Positions 63,548 to 64,000 of a stretch of DNA of 64,000 nt are shown here, one piece after another; the stretch's first letter is position 1; each line of letters begins with the position of its first letter. Made by a program: the position numbers and the translations under genes. The notes beneath the pieces were generated by a model, which saw nothing but the letters and a program-made list of their open reading frames with translations, did no database searches and was not told the DNA's origin. The stretch is from Cardinalis cardinalis (lineage: Eukaryota; Chordata; Aves; Passeriformes; Cardinalidae): positions 4,074,485-4,138,484 of the forward strand of contig JACDOX010000027.1 of assembly GCA_014549065.1 (NCBI GenBank), read 5' to 3'.

Positions 63548-64000
63548 ATATTCAGAACTCCATAAGACACAACAGAAGTTTAGCTTTATTTTATACTGAT
63601 GTTTACACAGTACTACAATTAATTTAGTAACACGTACCGTGTACATCCAAAATNTACTACATTTTACTCTATACTGAACAAAGAAATTCTAAAATAAAAA
63701 CTCAAATATACTATTGTTCCCTATGGAAAAACCTTCCATGTCTCTACCCTTGCTGGAGGTAAGAAGTTGTTTAGATATAATACTCACTACAGCCAAACCC
63801 AGCTGAATGAACTCACATTACACTGACATCAAACATGCCCAANCATCTAAACTGCCTTAACTGGGAGTCCCAAAAAGAACATCTGAGCTACTATAAATGT
63901 ATCTATAAAACAAACTTAAAGAGCTAAACAGAAATTGAAATTAACATCACAGAAATCTAATACAANTTTCTATGCACAAGTTTAAGGATCTTTATTAAGA

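Larger units (their letters stand above)
44762..64000 (-). other. LRCH1 intron 1 (partial, over 19 kb)
   Basis: The GC-rich exon 1 expected for LRCH1 is not in this stretch, so the intron extends past the right edge. It holds the LTR fragment (52.2-52.9 kb), the CpG-enriched patch (51.1-51.4 kb), microsatellites near 49 kb and A-rich tracts at 57 and 63.5 kb. No other exon or nested gene could be supported. Confidence 0.8.

Noticed and set aside
44762..64000. LRCH1 exon 1 or an alternative first exon
   Set aside because: Exon 1 should be very GC-rich with Gly and His runs, and no such stretch exists. The small frame at 51093-51278 has no proven splice link to exon 2.

Overview
The window is a piece of one large vertebrate gene on the minus strand. 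It is LRCH1 (leucine-rich repeats and calponin homology domain containing 1), read right to left. I built 19 coding exons by hand from splice sites, codon phase and recalled family sequence; 15 have strong support, one is strongly suggested (11814-11918), one is likely (20319-20432) and one has an unresolved junction (21132-21168). They run from the first leucine-rich repeat exon (44617-44761) to the second calponin-homology exon (2251-2328). The GC-rich first exon must lie beyond base 64000 and the last coding exon and 3' UTR before base 1, because I find neither here. No second gene, tRNA, rRNA or CRISPR array is supported.

The organism looks avian. The DNA is AT-rich and repeat-poor. Its only recognisable interspersed repeats are a decayed CR1 LINE (about 4765-5190), a likely CR1 scrap near 9637, and an ERVL-type LTR fragment (about 52225-52905) of a kind common in bird genomes. 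About 170 isolated single N bases (my count by eye) look like masked ambiguous or heterozygous positions, not assembly gaps.

Layout, in transcript order from right to left: 44762-64000 is intron 1, more than 19 kb, with the LTR fragment and a small CpG-rich patch near 51.1-51.4 kb. Exons 2-6 (44761 to 34209) encode eight leucine-rich repeats and their C-terminal cap. Exons 7-12 (32394 to 21265) encode an acidic, serine-rich linker and a conserved helical stretch. Exons 13-15 and 16b are short, frame-preserving exons that appear to make the linker length variable by splicing. Exons 16-19 (17768 to 2251) encode the conserved FGLKPRS segment, a charged helix and the first two thirds of the CH domain. 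LRCH1 is known as a DOCK8 partner that restrains Cdc42 activation in leukocytes. LRRs, linker and CH domain act as one cytoplasmic scaffold.

The most interesting signal is a 105-nt exon at 11814-11918. It fits the phase of the exons on both sides. On the transcribed strand it is preceded by 207 nt without any AG, and a perfect TACTAAC branch-site motif sits at the upstream edge of that zone. This is the known signature of a regulated exon with a distant branch point. I do not see a wholly new biological system in this window.
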